Assembly: GCA_038087015.1 (NCBI GenBank) | Contig: JASBNA010000005.1 | Coordinates: forward strand, 1 to 64,000 | Length of the DNA: 64,000 bases | Direction: 5' to 3' | Source: Cerrena zonata | Taxonomy: Eukaryota; Basidiomycota; Agaricomycetes; Polyporales; Cerrenaceae | Shown: one piece after another, positions 20,676 through 31,102 of the stretch | How positions within the stretch are numbered: position 1 is the stretch's first letter | How the letters are laid out: every line of letters starts with the position of its first letter | Translations under genes and position numbers: made by a program | Notes under the pieces: model-generated | What the model was told of the DNA's origin: nothing | The model's input: only the letters and a program-made list of their open reading frames with translations | Database searches by the model: none

Positions 20676-21005
20676 TTAGTGTCGGCGACGAGAGGGTCCT
20701 GGGGTGGGGTTTCGTTCTTGCTTGACTTGTGGACGGGTTGGTTCTGGGTTCTGTCGAAGGCGTTGGGCGAAGTTGTTAAGCTGTCGGTCAATGTTCTGGA
20801 GGTCTTCTACTCGCTGGAGAAGTTCGTCTTGTTCGTAGTCCCAGTAGTGGTGGTGTTCTCGGATTTCGGTGCTGATGGCGTAGACGTTCTGGTAGGTAAC
20901 AGTGACAATGTTTTCGATGTGCTGGAAGTATCGGTATACGATGTAGGCAAGGGTAACTTGGGCAAGGAAGAGAAGTGTTACAAGGAGTTCGAGGAGAGGT
21001 GTCAT
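20676..21005 (-). CDS. Small frame with one membrane segment in the Ty3 remnant
   Basis: A 109-residue frame from ATG 21005. It has an N-terminal hydrophobic helix (LLELLVTLLFLAQVTLAYIV), then a coiled-coil-like stretch (YEQDELLQRVEDLQNIDRQ) and a Pro/Arg-rich tail. It follows the integrase tail on the same strand and precedes another unrecognised frame. The membrane segment suggests an accessory protein of the element. Function is unknown. Confidence 0.45.
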   Translation of the reverse strand: MTPLLELLVTLLFLAQVTLAYIVYRYFQHIENIVTVTYQNVYAISTEIREHHHYWDYEQDELLQRVEDLQNIDRQLNNFAQRLRQNPEPTRPQVKQERNPTPGPSRRRH

Positions 21006-21449
21006 AGACAGAGTTTCAGGGTTCAGGTTTCAAGGTTTCTGGGTTCAGAGTTCTGTCGCTAATGTGTGGGACGATAGCGATGGTAAGAGCAACCTGACCT
21101 TTTGTTACGGGCAAAGCCCTTTCATGCAGGTGCAAGTTAAACAGGGTAAGAAAGGGTAGATTGCCTAGGTCAGGTTAAGGAATACAAGCTAGAGCTACTG
21201 GGTTTATATACTAGGGACCGTGGCTGTACTACGCGAGAGAATAGAATGGTCTAGACTAGGATGATGTCATGTGGGAGAATTGATAGGTAAGCTAGTCTGG
21301 TGATCGTTCATGTGCTACCGGGCCATGTGGTTACTGAGTCACAAGTACAAGTAAGAGAAAGGAAAAGGAAAAGAAAAGAAAAAGTGTACGTTCGTTGTAA
21401 CAATGTCAGGTGGTGGGTTGGTGGAGTTAGGACCATGAGCTTCTGTTTC

Positions 21450-21985
21450 TCAATATGGTGTTAGAATGGAGGCATGAAATACATTGTGGATCTTCCATTT
21501 CTTCGGTAACTTTAGCCAATAGGTCAGTGGTCCCAGAACTTTGGTGATTTCGAAGGGTCCTTCTCTGAGGGGTTTCAGTTTGCAGTTTTCATATCCCAAG
21601 TTCAAGTTCTTTCCTTCTAGCCACACCTTTTCTCCTTTTCCAAATGGTTTGAAGTTCTTTCCAATTCTTCCTGCCATCTTTCTTCGAGCTAGTTCATGTG
21701 CAGCACATGCTTCATCCCAGATTCGTTGTAAGCTTTGTAGCTGATCCTGGGCAGCAGGCACATTGGTTCTCGGGTAAACAGTGGGAATTGCTCTCGGATT
21801 GTATCCCATTATGATGTAGAATGGAGACATGCCTCATGCTTTGTGGGTTCTTTGGTTATGTACAAACTCAGCATCGCTTAGTGCTTCTGGCCAGTTGTCG
21901 GGGTTATCTACACAGAACATTCTGAGATAGGCTTCCATTTCCTGGTTCATGCATTCAGTTTCTCCATCAGTCTGTGGGTGCACTG
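21450..21985 (-). pseudogene. Ty3/gypsy integrase C-terminal fragment
   Basis: The fragment begins inside the integrase core at HPQTDGETECMNQ, the usual STAYHPQTDGQ region. It continues through PDNWPEALSDAEFVHNQRTH, then NPRAIPTVYPR, and the SH3-like GEKVWLEGKNL ... PFEITKVLGPLTYWLKLP, to VFHASILTPY. Two in-frame stops interrupt it, one after THKA and one at PY-stop-ETEAHG where Arg (CGA) is expected, a C-to-T change. The 5' end is cut by the foldback element at 21981. Confidence 0.8.
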
Positions 21986-22468
21986 GGTATAATACCGAAT
22001 TTTATATATTAAAAGACCAAGGAAAGATTTTAGAAAAAGTCCCAGCTTTTTTACTAGACTTTGCACTCTAGAAAATCAAAAAGGATTCAGAATAGTTGTA
22101 AAATCTTCTGCAGCTAAAGAAGATGAAAGAAGTCTGAATTTCTGGTCTCATAAAATTCTCTATCACTAAACAAACCAGTCTATTAGCCTATAAATCAACT
22201 TGTTAACTTGTCAACTTACTTACTAACAGTCTAATATGGCTAGAAGTCAACTAGTAAGTAGGTCAATAGGCTTGTAGATTAAGCGATAGAAGTTTTTATG
22301 AGACCAAAGATTGTGAATCTTTTTATCTTTTTTAACTGTAGAAGATTTTACAACTATTCTGAATCTTTTTTGATTTTTTAGAGTGCAAAGTCTAGTAAAA
22401 AAGCCGGGACTTTTTCTAAAATCTTTCCTTGCTTTTTTATGCTATAAAATTCGGTATTATACCCAGTG
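21981..22468. mobile_element. 488-bp inverted-repeat element with CACTGGG ends
   Basis: The sequence starts CACTGGGTATAATACCGAAT and ends with its reverse complement. Arms of roughly 130 bp pair with modest mismatch, and the AT-rich middle contains shorter repeats. It has no gene and sits in the integrase fragment of the Ty3 remnant. Non-autonomous DNA elements with CACT-type ends are usually moved by a CACTA-like transposase. No target-site duplication is evident (GTG left, ACA right), perhaps because neighbouring elements inserted at the edge. Confidence 0.7.
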
Positions 22469-22541
22469 ACATATTCTAGGGGGGTGTCTAATTTAAGTGA
22501 TAGTGTCTAATTGACCAATTGAAGACAGTATATTATAGACG

Positions 22542-22911
22542 CTGGGCCAGAAACCAAATTCTAGGCCCAATAAAAAAGTGAAAAATCAGTCATGAAATGT
22601 AATGATTTTCAAGTGACTTTCTAGTCAAAAAAATAAAATAACATTCAAAGTTCTGATAGCATTTTGTAAATACAAAAATTAAATAAGATCTTTATAGAAT
22701 ATAGAGCTTAAAACTGTAAATTACTACTAAAGACACATTTTTTTTGTAATAAAAAGTTAAAGTTTTAGATTTATTTTTTGCATCTACAGAATGCTATCAG
22801 AACTTTGAATTTTATTGCATTTTTTTGACTAGAAAGTTACTTGAAAATCATTACATTTTATGACTGATTTTTCACTTTTTTATTGGGCCTAGAATTTGGT
22901 TTCTGGCCTAG
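22542..22911. mobile_element. 370-bp AT-rich inverted-repeat element
   Basis: The arms CTGGGCCAGAAACCAAATTC and, inverted, GAATTTGGTTTCTGGCC extend inward for about 130 bp with few mismatches, including a shared AGTGAAAAATCAGTCATGAAA segment. There is no coding capacity. It follows the previous element after only ~75 bp and belongs to a run of four foldback units. Confidence 0.7.
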
Positions 22912-23002
22912 TGAGAGATATATAGTATATGATTAGAACTAGCTTTTTGAAGAGACTTTTAAAATGATATCATAATGACAAATACTATAAATAGGAAGAG
23001 GA

Positions 23003-23885
23003 ACATGTAAGGTTTGCAGAACTATAATTTAAAGATAAGGTTTGTTTGCAAAAAAGGACATAATATGATATGTTATAGAGGGTAGTTTGTGTCAGACACG
23101 GCAATGTCAGAGTGTGTGCTAGAGTATGGTAGACGGGAAGAAATTACCATATATGGCAAGAGGATATGAAAAGGTAGGCAGAAGAGAGGAGATTCCAAAT
23201 ATAGTAAAATGGTATGCGTGGGAGAAAAATTGAGGTCGGAAATTACAAAATACATTTTGAAACGCGACGAAAAAAATGAAAAGGCAAGTTTTGATTGGCT
23301 GGTCTTAGGTTAAGCACAGGTCTTAAGCTAAGAACAGTTCTTAAGTGAGCATAGGTGTTATAATAAGCACAGATTTTTGCTAAGCACAGGTTTTAGATAT
23401 AGATTCTAGCTAAGCACATATATTAAGCACAGATTTTAGCTAAATTCCATGCTTGACTAAGATCTGTGCTTAAGATCTGTGCTTTCTGTGCTTAAGATCT
23501 GTGCTTAGCAAAAATCTGTGCTTATTATAACACCTATGCTCACTTAAGAACTGTTCTTAGCTTAAGACCTGTGCTTAACCTAAGACCAGCCAATCAAAAC
23601 TTGCCTTTTCATTTTTTTCGTCGCGTTTCAAAATGTATTTTGTAATTTCCGACCTCAATTTTTCTCCCACGCATACCATTTTACTATATTTGGAATCTCC
23701 TCTCTTCTGCCTACCTTTTCATATCCTCTTGCCATATATGGTAATTTCTTCCCGTCTACCATACTCTAGCACACACTCTGACATTGCCGTGTCTGACACA
23801 AACTACCCTCTATAACATATCATATTATGTCCTTTTTTGCAAACAAACCTTATCTTTAAATTATAGTTCTGCAAACCTTACATGT
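23003..23885. repeat. ~880-bp palindrome with essentially identical arms
   Basis: 23003-23388 and 23500-23885 are reverse complements about 23444; the stretches 23073-23255 and 23633-23815 encode the same 60 residues on opposite strands. The ~110 bp centre is built of repeated AAGCACAGATTTTAGCT / GATCTGTGCTTA units. It looks like a foldback or MITE element that inserted or was homogenised recently, because its arms are far more alike than those of its neighbours. Confidence 0.88.
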
Positions 23886-23926
23886 CCCTCTCTCTATTTC
23901 CATCTTTGCCAACATCCTACACCCCT

Positions 23927-24641
23927 CACTGGATCGTGGCCTGAATTTTAGGCTTTATAAAAGTAAGGTCAAATTTTATAAAAAGTCTCTTACAAAATAT
24001 GATTTTAAGCACCTAAAAATTGTCAAAAAATGCAGAATGTCAGCAAAATTTGATGAATCATAAAATCCTTGGCTAATTCAGACTTTTGTATCTAATTTTT
24101 AGACTTTAGAAATATTGAATTTTTGTTTGTTTTTTATTGGAGAAAAGTTTACTATACAAAATTTCAAATTTTGATGCACTTTTGCTTCTCCAAAAGTGAT
24201 ATAAAATTTAAACTGCTAATTTGGAAAGGTCAGTGATATTGCATACTTAAATATCTCTATCAGATAGTATAATTGACAGAGACTATGATTTACCAACAAT
24301 AGTAGTCTATATCTTCTCTCTAGGCTCTCTATTTATAACACTTTATTTTGATATATACAATTATATTATGATTTCTAGAGAAATAAAAGTGTATCAAAAT
24401 TTGGAATTTTGCCTAGTAAACTTTTCTTCAATAAAAAATAAACAAAAATTCAATATTTCTAAAGTCTAAAAATTAGATACAGAAGTCTGAATTAGCCAAG
24501 GATTTTATGATTCATCAAATTTTGCTGACATTCTGCATTTTTTGACAATTTTTAGGTGCTTAAAATCATATTTTGTAAGAGACTTTTTATAAAATTTGAC
24601 CTTACTTTTATGAAGCCTAAAATTCAGGCCACGATCCAGTG
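23927..24641. mobile_element. 715-bp CACTA-like non-autonomous element with CCT target duplication
   Basis: The ends are CACTGGATCGTGGCCTGAAT and its reverse complement. The arms are long (~290 bp) and very similar, around an AT-rich centre with no gene. CCT flanks it on both sides, a 3-bp target-site duplication as expected for CACTA/EnSpm-type transposition. This is the best-defined transposon in the cluster. Confidence 0.78.
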
Positions 24642-25789
24642 CCTGGGAAAGTGTCCAAAACCTCCGGACACAACTGCCTAATCTCAGACGCAAACATGGA
24701 CGCAAAACCCCATCTTGGTATTCAACTTTCTCAACAAGTACTGGGTCTCTCATGCTCAACCAAGTGGTTCTGGGGTCCTCTAGCCTTCCTCTATCCATCC
24801 CACCTATCACTTTCTCATACCATGACAAAAGACGCAGGAATATACCTATAGTCTGCCAGATTCTATAACTAGGTGTCGTACTATGCTTGTATTCTAACAA
24901 AATGTCCTCTTACTGAAGTACTGTTGTCACTGTTACTGTTTAAAGCATTACTATCTACTATCACTAGGTTTGCAGGTCTGATACTTGTAGCACTCACTTG
25001 CACTCTAAAAAATTAATATATCTTTAACTTTACTCCCAACTCTAAACTAAGTCTTACATTTACCAAACGGGTAAGCCTAAGCATGTGAGAAGAACATTAA
25101 GTCATACATAACCACAAACGAACATTGCGCTCAACCTCTGACCTTGCGTCTGGTCTAGGAAGTGTAGAAGTAAGATAGTCTCTCTGAGATTTGTTTGTTT
25201 TTATTTGTTTGTTTTGTTTGTTTTTCATTGAGATCTATTGAATGATTGTCAACAATATATTTTAATAATTTGGCAAATAGTATGAAAAGTAAAAATAGTA
25301 GTCTACTAGTAAATTTAGTCAATCTATAGAGAGAATAGTGTTGATAGTGAAAACACAGAATCATAGTAGTAGAAATAATAGTAATATAGTACAAAAAAGT
25401 AGTTTGGATTTTTTCTGATATGTGAGCATACATATACAGTATTTTCAAGCTTGACCATCCTATACTATATACTAGTAATATCAGCACCCTATTTCATACT
25501 ATATATTTGTCACATATTGACTAAAGGGGTTGAACAGACAGTAAGGATATTCTACAACTGAATCCAGTATATTGTAGACCACAACTACAAATATAAACTC
25601 TCTTAAAACTGTAAATACTGATTATTTTTGCAGTGTAGCAAATGCACTGTTAGCAACTGTGAAAAGAGTAGCACACTTTTCAGAAGGTGAAAACTAAAGA
25701 ATAAATATTATTAAATTTCAAATCAGCATTATATAGCCAAAAACATACCCATTCATTCATTAACACTAGAAGCTTAGAGATCTCAACAA
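24642..25789. other. AT-rich stretch without a convincing gene
   Basis: A minus-strand frame fragment at about 24640-24900 (WQTIGIFLRLLSWYEKVIGG) looks like a relic of a coding element but has no recognisable motif. The remainder is AT-rich with polypurine/polypyrimidine runs. No terminal repeats were found. Confidence 0.4.
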
Positions 25790-26944
25790 TGCCTCCCAAC
25801 TTTGATAGTAGAAATCTTTCAGACTGATAAGTGGTATAGACACCAGACTCCTCCTTGACAAGACTGCAAAACATCCATGATACACCATCTACAAGGATGA
25901 AACGCATTCGAGCAATCCTAGGTAGCTACATGGTTAGTACTAGTATCAGGTTGACTCAAAAGGAATCCAACAACAAGAAAGAGACATACTGGATGAACTG
26001 ACTCAATGCTAAAGCTTGACCAACTGCTTCGGGAAGGTAGGAGTTCAAAGGTTTTTCATCCACATGCTTTGCCCGCAAGATGAACATCTGATTCTGTGTC
26101 CGCCCAAGAATGTCCCGTAATATTGACTCTTCCGTGTAAGCATTCAACCCAAGCACCCCATCTATAAACAAAAGTGTCTCAGTACAAATTTCAGGAGCCA
26201 AGAAAGAAAGAAAGGCAACTTCACTTCTGTTAGGTGATGTTCTCAAGTCGCAGGTAAGGTGGTAATCAACACTCCCTCTCAGCCACAGTTCCCCTCCTGT
26301 GCGTGGGTGTGTAATCTTTATCCCTTCTGGTGGTAGATTGAGTTCCGATACAACAGACACGATACTATCAGTCTGCGGGTGTTTAAACGTCCTGCAGAGG
26401 GCCTTTAAAGTAGCTTCGAGGATCATCCTCGAGCCAGTTTCATACTACAACTCAAAGGTGTGAGCTAAGAATATCAAACATAAACCTATTCTCACCGCCA
26501 TATTGACATGGGCATAGATATCAACAATCTCCTGCGACAAGACCCGACACACATCCGCAAAATGCTTGTCCTCCATTCTCTCAACAGCAAGAGCAGCTAT
26601 CGTATTATGATTCCAATCCAGCATGCCATGGCCAATCCTAAGGTCTGTCAGGTGTTTCGAAGTAACACTAGAGCAGCTCAATTTCTAATCATAACAGCGG
26701 ACAATTTACAAAGTCAACCAGCCAAAAACATTGAAATATGCACACATACCGGTATGTCAGCAGCATTAAGTACCCTAGCCACAGACTGCAGATGTCTGAT
26801 AGCCTCATCGAGGTCGGTTTGTACCTCAGTACTAGTAATGCCACTCAAATCCTCTCTCAACACCTTCACAGCATCGAGCGCCATCCGCATCTTGCTCAAA
26901 TCAACAGGAGTGTCCTGGATGCTCCTCTTGTGAGACTTGGACAT
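25790..26944 (-). CDS. Hypothetical protein, possibly PD-(D/E)XK-like
   Basis: A multi-exon minus-strand gene starting at ATG 26944 (MSKSHKRSIQDTP). The exon blocks lie roughly at 26944-26750, 26680-26490, 26430-25990 and 25925-25790; the second splice junction does not resolve cleanly. The central part reads WLRGSVDYHL ... MFILRAKHVDEKPLNSYLPEAVGQALALSQ, followed in the next exon by MRFILVDGVSWMFCSL. The order D, then x-K with a Pro-Glu-Ala helix, then a 'hL-DG-x-W' strand recalls fungal PD-(D/E)XK nuclease-like hypothetical proteins, although the expected Glu of ExK reads Arg-Ala-Lys. The nuclease idea is an inference; the gene may be inactive. Confidence 0.45.
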
Positions 26945-27138
26945 GATCACAGGTAAGCTTTGGGATGATGAATACTATGGCGCTGTAATGAGGCTATAGA
27001 TGATAGTCGAGTACCAGTGTCGAGGTTGAACGTTTGAATGTACGTATATAGGCCATGGACTACATGAGGTAGTCAGCTCTCGTCAATATTGCACATGCAG
27101 TTTTGGAAAACTATATACCAGCGCTCGTCTTCAGCTCA

Positions 27139-28329
27139 TCCTTGAGAAGAATGAACTCCCGAACGATGATGATCTTGCGGCTGCTCAGGAATCGCTAGCG
27201 ATTATCGCTGATCGTAGCACAAGATATGAGGACCATCTCTTCGGCGGAGCCGACTCAACATCAATAAACGTATTGCTGCTCTTCTCAAGTCTTTTCAAAA
27301 CTCTCACCCCCGAGACGTGTTCAACACCAAACTTGTGTCGTACAGACCGGATACTCTGGCTAAGGAGTTTCCAGAAGAGACCGTACTGCCTGCCTTGTAT
27401 GGGGAGGCGGAGACGTTCCCCCCATTCCCCATCATATGGAACGACTTTTTGGACGAACCTATCAAGTGTTCACAACATACCTTACCAGAAGACTATGTCC
27501 AAGATGTACGTATGGTTTTCACAAAAATATACTTCTTTACGACGGCTATCATACACTCCCCGTTTCACAAGCGATGTATCGCAGCCCGAGCGGGATATGT
27601 TCGAGCAGCTCAAGCATCGTGGAAACAAAATCATTCAATATCCCGATGGTATCATCAAGCTCAGCGACAGAGGTGAAATGCTACCTCCGCTTGATTGTCA
27701 CTGGGTCTCTGACACCTTCATCGGTTCAGAAGAGGGATCCTACTATCTCTCTGTTGATGATCCTTGCATATTAATCTGTGCTCGACCTTGGACCTATCTT
27801 TACAGGATGCTAGGGCTACGATAGACAAGAGGTTCCCTCCTCTACGCGAGAATTGGAGGAACCAGCGCCGTCTTGATGCTAGACTGCACACCAAACTTTG
27901 TATCATCCTAGACCTCTGTTCGACACCATCTCCCGTGCTTTTTGGTGCGAAAGTCCCGAGTCCCTATCCCATCGGGCCATCGGGGTCAGTAAACGGAGCT
28001 GTATGGCCTGTAACTTATGGATCCGTACGCACAACGAGATCTATGACACGAGTTGGATGACGAGTGGGTCTCGTAGAAAACCCTATGCGAACTGGGCCTT
28101 TCCTGGCATTGCACGGCCATACCTGAAACGGGGTAACACACTAGATCCTCATACTATGGGTGACAGCAGAGTATTGGACACTGTGACGACTTGCGTTGAT
28201 GACACACTGGAATGCCTCTTTCCTGGTCATCGGAGAAGATCTGATGAGCATAATAGTGACGAGAATGATGATGACCTTCATGAGGTCAAAGATACTCTTG
28301 CTAGGATCAGGCGAATGAAGGTTAGATGA
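27139..28329 (+). pseudogene. Degraded nucleic-acid-deaminase-like gene
   Basis: Several plus-strand coding blocks appear in different frames: LEKNELPNDDDLAAAQESL (27140), FNTKLVSYRPDTLAKEFPEE (27320), SQPERDMFEQLKHRGNKIIQ (27590), and the last, IGVSKRSCMACNLWIRTHN ... GSRRKPYANWAFPG (27985-28110), ending at TGA 28329. The IGVSK-x-C-x-x-C pattern with a following H and W-x-P resembles fungal OTT_1508-type deaminase-fold proteins, where an upstream H-[A/C]-E and this C-x-x-C bind zinc. Here the upstream motif reads LHTK, and it is in another frame. Frame changes that introns do not clearly explain and the missing catalytic Glu suggest a pseudogene. Confidence 0.42.
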
Positions 28330-30432
28330 GAGGTTGGAAGACATCGGTAGATTGGGAAAGATGTTATGACCCTTCTGTTGCGAATGCAACACGTCTATTT
28401 CTAGGGATGCAGTACTGCGTCCCTAGTTCGCAAAGTCTTTATAAAGAAACCATACTAGGATGCTGTACGTTTCATAGAGTCGTTATCGATCACCTAAAAG
28501 CTACAACAAACACAGATTCGCCACGGTCGGAGTGAGTGGGTACAACGGCGCCTAGGGTACAGCTCGTCTCTCTTCTTACCGTCGTCACTGACCACCACCG
28601 TCCAAAGAGCTTGACCCGTTATACATATGATGGTCGATCGTTACTCGATATCATGATTCTCTGCTTGATACTGTTTCTGGAGTCCTTGTGTGGTCGCATC
28701 GATGATAGGTTTGCCGTCCATTGTCGGGGAATTGCCACTGAAGCTGGAAGTGGATGTTAGTTTATGAATGAGAGTCTAGGACCCGCCTCGAGAAGGAAGA
28801 GGGTAGTGTTTGGTATGTGAGATTTGGTGCATACCTGGTGTTTTATTTGTACGATAGCATGCTGATTATATTCGTTAGAGTACAGTGTCACGACCGATTG
28901 AGAGACGTGATTTTAATTGTCGACTCACACCACAGACGGTGATGATCTGTCGAGTCACTATTCATATCTGATAGAATACAAGCTCACTTGCCGATTGTAT
29001 TCCGAACATGCTGTTTCGTACCGATCGACGATTGGCGTGGAATTCGTCCTGGATTCAACATACAGTTTGAATCATCAGGGTGACACTTGCTATGAGCTGA
29101 ATTTGTTCAGGCCCATAACTCTATCTCCACAGTCTTACCTGTGCTAGGTCGAGATCAGTGATAGACGGTCTATACTTATCTGCTCACCAACATTGAGCGT
29201 ACTCCGATCATGGTCTTCACAGCATCGATTATCGTTCTTCAGTCATTTGAGTCCTCTGGACTCTGGGTCGCACCAAAGCACTCTACGTTAATCTTTCGAT
29301 TTTCTTTCCCCGTAGTGGCGATGGAACCTACAGTTACTCTGTTGCAGCTTTATCGCATTCGTAATCGAATAAAATGGATGCATTTCTACAAGATTCGCGA
29401 TTTTCTGGTATGCTACAACAAAATTCCACATGTGTATCTGTGTACTCATCATCTTGGTACCTCGTTCGCCGTTTTCTGCACAGCATCAAGTAGCTTTACG
29501 ATTTCGGAGACATACTATAGGTACTCCTCGGATAGTAATCCATCCCGAGTCCTAAAGAATCACCCCCGGTATCTCAAACTCGTTCGTAGATGAGCCGTAA
29601 AGCCAAGACAAGGTGCCTAACATCAAGCTTTGATCGTTAGCTGATCGAAATGGTACGGACGGGTTGTTCGATAATTGCAACTGCCTATGATCTTGGCTGT
29701 CATCGACTCATCAATGAAGTAAAGGGCCTGACGTGATGAACAAGCAGTTTATACCGTGGGTTCTACTGTAAAGCCTTCCCGCTTCTTTCGAGTGGACTTG
29801 GATCGCGGCTTGGAAATTTGTCGTTCATTTCTTGCTCGTTTCTTGATTCTTTCGGTTACTCTATATCGATCTGGCTGACAGGACGCACTTTGGACGGCGT
29901 ACGGCGTGGGCCTAGTTGGGAAAAGAAGCATCAGGAACGGTTCTAGGCTCCGCCGGATTAGTAGTGATACAGATGCACAAATGTCACGGACATGCTTCAC
30001 GAACCAGAGATGGGAGCTGAGAAGGTTCTCTGTTGATTGTTTGACTTTATTATAGGTGATGGTCATGATCCTTGACGTTCGTGTGTGCAGCCTAGGGGAC
30101 GATGGGATGCGTTCAAAGCGGCGAAAACCCCATGACAATGTGTTCGAAACAATTGTGGAGAGGGTAGAAGGGAGGGAGAATGGATGAAGGCGTTCGGGAG
30201 GGGCACATGGTGAGACTGCCGACTTGAAAATTGCCATTCAGGGGAAGATGTTAACCCGAAAGGGAAGGTGGACCGAGCATCTTACACTGTGACCTCGATC
30301 GTGGCGGCGGCGGCAAGATGGCTACAGGGCGCCTCCCACGATGGACCTTCCCCAGATTCGAGGTATATAAATCCCGCCTCGACCCCACATCTCGTTTCCC
30401 CCAGGTTCTTTACGTCCCACCGCCTGTAAAAC
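28330..30432. other. Intergenic, no supported gene
   Basis: Only short frames without motifs are present, including an Arg/Lys/Ser-rich one at 29749-30237 (minus) that looks like chance. The last ~150 bp before 30433 contain a TATA-like TATAAAT (near 30367), about 65 bp upstream of the next start codon, and are probably the promoter of the CFEM gene. Confidence 0.5.
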
Positions 30433-31102
30433 ATGTTCAACAAAGTCGCCGCCATCGTTCTTGTCGCCGCTGTTCTCGGCGCCAACGCCCAATCCTCCGC
30501 TTCCAGTGCCCCTACTAGTATTCCCAGTGGTATCACCACTTGCTCGTTGGGCTGTATTGCACAGTCATTGTCCGCTGGAGGCTGCACAGCTATGTAAGTC
30601 CGCTTCATGTGTGTATAATCATCTCACATATTCACGACCACTCCCCATAGTACCGATTTGCAATGTCTGTGTACTTCTTCGGCATTCCAGCAAGCCACTG
30701 CTGCGTGCTTGCAAAGCCAATGCCCCGGTGATTTAGCGGCCGCTACAGCGGTCCAACAAGCTCAGTGTGCCGGTAGTACGTTTTTGTTTTTGTTTATTAA
30801 ATCTCGAGTTTTACTCACAATCTTACTTTTCTATACTAGTTGGCAGCGCATCTTCAGGAGCAGCCTCCTCTACTGCCCCACCTTCTGCTTCCTCCAACGG
30901 TGCATCCGCTTCCTCTGCAAGCGGCTCCGCTTCTTCCGGCGTATCTGTTACCTCTGGTGGATCTAGCGTATTGTCGAGCGCGACGACTAGCCCCTCTGCG
31001 ACTGGCAACAACAACGGTGCCGCTCCTATCAACATAGGCGGTCTCGCCGGCCTCGCAGTTGCAGCACTTGGTGTCGTCGCTGGAGCAGGTTTCATCCTTT
31101 AA
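30433..31102 (+). CDS. CFEM-domain, GPI-anchored-type surface protein 1
   Basis: Three exons: 30433-30593, 30651-30772 and 30840-31102. The product has a signal peptide (MFNKVAAIVLVAAVLGANA), a CFEM domain with eight cysteines (TCSLGCIAQSL, GGC, LQCLC, AACLQSQC, AQC), a Ser/Ala-rich stalk of about 60 residues, and a hydrophobic C-terminus (GLAVAALGVVAGAGFIL) fitting a GPI-attachment signal. CFEM proteins are fungus-specific, lie in the cell wall or membrane, and some bind haem or act in adhesion and signalling. Which applies here cannot be told. A second CFEM gene follows on the same strand. Confidence 0.9.

Larger units (their letters stand above)
16228..21985 (-). mobile_element. Ty3/gypsy LTR retrotransposon remnants
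   Basis: All retroelement frames here are on the minus strand. Read 5' to 3', they run: an integrase tail (21985-21450), two extra frames (21005-20676 and 20454-19984), ~1.1 kb without a gene (18850-19980), gag (18653-17778), and protease plus part of RT (17781-16228). A pol end lying upstream of gag fits two copies fused head-to-tail through a shared LTR, both truncated, better than a single element. Exact LTR ends could not be fixed by eye. Confidence 0.75.

Noticed and set aside
23073..23815. Two identical 60-residue frames on opposite strands
   Set aside because: They are a by-product of the perfect palindrome, with no motif and no start context.
24505..24900. Minus-strand frame with WQTIGIFLRLLSWYEKVIGG
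   Set aside because: Possibly a relic of a transposon gene, but no diagnostic motif was found and the frame runs into the inverted repeat of the CACTA-like element.
29749..30237. 162-residue minus-strand frame
   Set aside because: No motif, no intron pattern and no homologue recognised. It overlaps the region just upstream of the CFEM gene.
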